Assembly (NCBI GenBank): GCA_025449725.1
Contig: JANWIU010000056.1
Coordinates: forward strand, 1 to 7,118
Reading direction: 5' to 3'
Length of the DNA: 7,118 bases
DNA from: Pseudobdellovibrio sp.
Lineage (GTDB): Bacteria > Bdellovibrionota > Bdellovibrionia > Bdellovibrionales > Bdellovibrionaceae
Shown here one piece after another: positions 5,176 to 7,118 of this stretch. Under the pieces are notes generated by a model, which saw nothing but the letters and a program-made list of their open reading frames with translations, ran no database searches and was not told the origin of the DNA. A program made the translations under genes and the position numbers. Each line of letters opens with the position of its first letter. The first letter of the stretch is position 1.

Positions 5176-5679
5176 GTGAAAACAGAGACAGAATATCAGC
5201 AATTGTTTTTAGAAAACTGTGCGGCGGAAAACCCTGAAGCAGCGGTGATTGCAAAGCATTATTGGATTGATATGACCGCGCATCTTACATCCTACTTTTC
5301 ACATGAGAGCAGAGAATATATTACTATATATGCGGCAGGTCTTCTGAAAGAAAAAATCAAAAACGGAATAGCAGCCGACCAGGCCTGGAAAGATGTTATC
5401 AGGGATTTTCTATCTAATAATTATTGGACCCAATCGCCTCAGATTAAAAAACCTGAAGTAAAAAAAACAGAAGAACAAAAAATCTTTTGGCATTTATTCA
5501 AATACGGTTGGGCCCTGTTTCAGGCGATGATAGTTATTAAGATTGCAATTTACTACTTCGGCATTGAAGGCGCGGCTCATCCGGATCAAACGAATCCTGC
5601 TTGGGTATGGGTTTTCTTCGGAATTTCGTTAATATCACTGTTCGCTTTTGCTTACCGTAACCGTAAGGATGAAAATTAA
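5176..5679 (+). CDS. Unrecognised membrane protein with soluble N-terminal domain and two C-terminal helices
   Basis: The 167-residue product has no signal peptide. Residues 1-85 look helical and soluble, rich in charged and aromatic residues. A Lys/Glu-rich linker (about 90-102) leads to two hydrophobic segments at about 112-130 (WALFQAMIVIKIAIYYFGI) and 142-160 (AWVWVFFGISLISLFAFAY). The positively charged tail RNRK after the second helix suggests both termini face the cytoplasm. No family is recognised. The start is GTG at 5176 with only weak SD-like bases upstream; the next in-frame ATG, at codon 33, would remove part of the soluble domain and is an alternative. It is divergent from the CLC gene and shares its upstream region, so co-regulation is possible. 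Its stop overlaps the stop of the convergent secreted-protein gene, with no terminator between. Confidence 0.75.
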   Translation: MKTETEYQQLFLENCAAENPEAAVIAKHYWIDMTAHLTSYFSHESREYITIYAAGLLKEKIKNGIAADQAWKDVIRDFLSNNYWTQSPQIKKPEVKKTEEQKIFWHLFKYGWALFQAMIVIKIAIYYFGIEGAAHPDQTNPAWVWVFFGISLISLFAFAYRNRKDEN

Positions 5680-6086
5680 GTCGGATTGATATTGTACTTC
5701 AGCCAGTAATCAATATTAATGAAGGAATCGTCCGGAAACAGGCAAATAGAAGTTTCCTCCCATTCGGCCTTGGTTTTATATTTAACAATTATCGGAACCG
5801 CTTTTAAAATTTGACAGGTGCGATGGCCCGGACTGCCCATCTCTGACTTGGCATTTAATATACTCAGCGGAACATTCTGTCTTTTCATGGCCATGCAATT
5901 AGACTTTACACTGCATTCCTGATTAATAATAAAATTCGACTTTACGTCCACACAGAACTTACTTTTAACAGGTGTTGTCTTCATTTTATAAAGATAGGTC
6001 ATGTGTGCGGCAGGATAGCACGGAAGCCCGGCTGCGAAACCTACTAACGGTAAAGCTAACAAAACAAAAATCAAAAGTTTATTCAA
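5676..6086 (-). CDS. Small secreted six-cysteine protein with DUF333-like C-terminus
   Basis: The 136-residue protein has a clear signal peptide (MNKLLIFVLLALPLVGFA-A). The mature part has six cysteines (23, 45, 58, 64, 91, 115), consistent with three disulfides in the periplasm or outside the cell. The C-terminal pattern (C91-x-I-L, then ICLFPDDSF at 114-122, then W128) resembles DUF333 proteins, where a Cys and Gly-rich segment is followed by CxFPDGS and W; this similarity is from memory and partial. The start is TTG at 6086, which retains the signal peptide; the next ATG (codon 29) would lose it. GGGAA (6096-6092) serves as a possible SD. The start lies inside the 3' end of the upstream papain-like peptidase gene (8-nt overlap), indicating translational coupling. 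A role as inhibitor, chaperone or partner of the peptidase is an inference. Confidence 0.82.
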   Translation of the reverse strand: MNKLLIFVLLALPLVGFAAGLPCYPAAHMTYLYKMKTTPVKSKFCVDVKSNFIINQECSVKSNCMAMKRQNVPLSILNAKSEMGSPGHRTCQILKAVPIIVKYKTKAEWEETSICLFPDDSFINIDYWLKYNINPT

Positions 6087-7118
6087 GGCGGTTCCCGCTG
6101 TGTGAGGCTCTCACAAGCGTGCTGGCACGAACGACATAAAGACCGTCTTCGCAGTAATAGGGCGGATTATGAAGCGCAACCTTCGCCTGAGTGCTTTGAT
6201 TGACGCATCTTTCGTTACACATTCGGAAGTGAACACCGGGCCGGCATTGAGCTATACAGGCGAAACTGTCTTGCTCGAAATTTGTAATACGACCGTCAGT
6301 CTTCGGCACAGAAACATATTTCGAACGGTCAAATTCACAACTGCCTTTGCCCCACGAGTTTCTAAGAATAAACTCTTCTTCTCCTAAACTACAATTGTAG
6401 CGCTTTCCTACCAGCAATGAATAATGAAGTGGCCGTTCAGTACTTCGTGTTGTTCCTGGTGCATCGTAAGAGTTTCTCACATCTTCGCTGGAGTAATCAA
6501 AAATGCTGGCGCTGTAATTAATGCCGATCGGCTCTGGATTCGGCCTATCCAATTCGCGGCTGAAATCCGACGGATTCACAGAAACAATTCTTGGCCTCTG
6601 TTCGCGCGGAATCTGAACGCGCTGACAAGATTTCATAAATTCACTCATAGGATCGACGCTTGCATAATTATCAAGAATGGCCGCAATGTTGCCATTAAAG
6701 CGCGGAAACACCGCACGAATACTGCTTTCTCTCTGACAATCGGGGCAGTTCGGCGCCATCGCATTTTTGGTCAGCAACTGATTGACGCTGACTCCAAGAC
6801 GCGGGTCAAAACCATCAGAAGCCACTGACGATTCTAAACACATTCCTTCATTAATTCCCCGTCTCATCACGTCACTCGCAACGGCGCCAGAAGGAAATTG
6901 AAAGCGCGGAGCACTGCTGCGCAAATTTAGCCGTGCCGTCCCTGCCTCTTCGCTTTGGCGTAATACTTGAGAGCAACTACTGTCAGCACGGCACGCGGCT
7001 TTTCTCATCCGGTCACAGTAGTCTGCAGTTGTGTCCAGCACCATTGTGTTCGGAGCACCATTTGGAGCCGGCCGTAGAGTACGAACCGCACCGTTCGAAT
7101 CGCGCGGCACATTCTGAC
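6079..7118 (-). CDS. Papain-like (C1-type) cysteine peptidase, 5' part cut by window edge
   Basis: The frame is open to the right edge (codons for Gln-Asn precede the GTG at 7110), so the true start is probably outside. Residues are counted here from that GTG. HYSLLVG (229-235) carries the catalytic His229, and FILRNSWGKGSC (247-258) carries the catalytic Asn251 in the papain-family NSWG motif. The region around ASDVMRRGINEGMC (78-91) resembles the C1 segment that follows the nucleophile, so the catalytic Cys is expected upstream of the window. Between NSWG and the closing YYCEDGLYVVRASTL (318-332) is an insertion of about 60 residues with cysteines at 258, 285, 289, 298, 302 and 320, unusual for standard papains and suggestive of a disulfide-rich subdomain. 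The protein is probably exported, judging by its Cys content, but the signal peptide is not visible. It overlaps the next gene by 8 nt. Confidence 0.82.
   Translation of the reverse strand, partial: QNVPRDSNGAVRTLRPAPNGAPNTMVLDTTADYCDRMRKAACRADSSCSQVLRQSEEAGTARLNLRSSAPRFQFPSGAVASDVMRRGINEGMCLESSVASDGFDPRLGVSVNQLLTKNAMAPNCPDCQRESSIRAVFPRFNGNIAAILDNYASVDPMSEFMKSCQRVQIPREQRPRIVSVNPSDFSRELDRPNPEPIGINYSASIFDYSSEDVRNSYDAPGTTRSTERPLHYSLLVGKRYNCSLGEEEFILRNSWGKGSCEFDRSKYVSVPKTDGRITNFEQDSFACIAQCRPGVHFRMCNERCVNQSTQAKVALHNPPYYCEDGLYVVRASTLVRASHSGNRLE
6088..6098 (-). promoter_or_regulatory. Small hairpin over the SD of the TTG-started secreted protein
   Basis: On the minus strand GCGG (6098-6095), a 3-nt loop GAA and CCGC (6091-6088) form a 4-bp all-GC stem one base before the TTG. 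It contains the GGGAA that would act as SD. Ribosomes finishing the upstream gene would melt it, consistent with coupled translation. Confidence 0.35.

Noticed and set aside
6424..6828. Plus-strand open frame of 134 codons opposite the papain-like peptidase
   Set aside because: It is antisense to the His/Asn motif region of the peptidase and has no signal peptide, SD or family resemblance.
1..7118. Mobile element, CRISPR array, tRNA or rRNA
   Set aside because: No transposase, terminal repeats, regularly spaced repeats, cloverleaf or rRNA-like sequence was seen. The internal repeats at 1057-1782 are Asp-box codons of one protein.

Overview
The window comes from a bacterium with many exported proteins. 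Six of the eight recognisable genes encode a protein with a signal peptide, a lipobox or a secreted-protease domain. The set is two secreted proteases of different families, a secreted beta-propeller, two lipoproteins and a small Cys-rich exported protein. Together with moderate GC content, sigma70-like promoters and frequent non-ATG starts, this style suggests a Gram-negative predatory or related lineage such as Bdellovibrionota. That assignment is an inference from gene style; no marker gene is present.

Layout, left to right. (1) Positions 1-1962, minus strand: a likely two-gene operon. A Ycf48/HCF136-like seven-bladed propeller (616-1962) is followed after 50 nt by a subtilisin-like S8 protease (start 565) that runs off the left edge. 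The propeller gene has a strong promoter (1980-2008) and an exceptionally short leader. The subtilase start codon lies in the loop of a terminator-like hairpin. (2) 1963-2216: divergent intergenic region with the minus-strand promoter and a perfect palindrome (2086-2102). (3) 2217-2948, plus: a Cys-rich lipoprotein of unknown function with a TTG start. It ends at a bidirectional terminator shared with (4) 2997-3842, minus: a second unrecognised lipoprotein with its own promoter. (5) 3935-5116, minus: a divergent CLC-family anion channel or transporter. (6) 5117-5175: a 59-nt divergent spacer with a perfect 7-2-7 palindrome, then 5176-5679, plus: an unrecognised two-helix membrane protein. Its stop codon overlaps the stop of the convergent gene. 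(7) 5676-7118, minus: a papain-like cysteine peptidase (5' end outside the window) overlapping by 8 nt a small secreted six-cysteine protein with a DUF333-like C-terminus.

The two protease units are each paired with a non-catalytic secreted protein: propeller plus subtilase, and papain-like peptidase plus small Cys-rich protein. Functional coupling is plausible from operon structure but is not shown by the sequence. No RNA gene, CRISPR array, transposase, attachment site or origin was seen.
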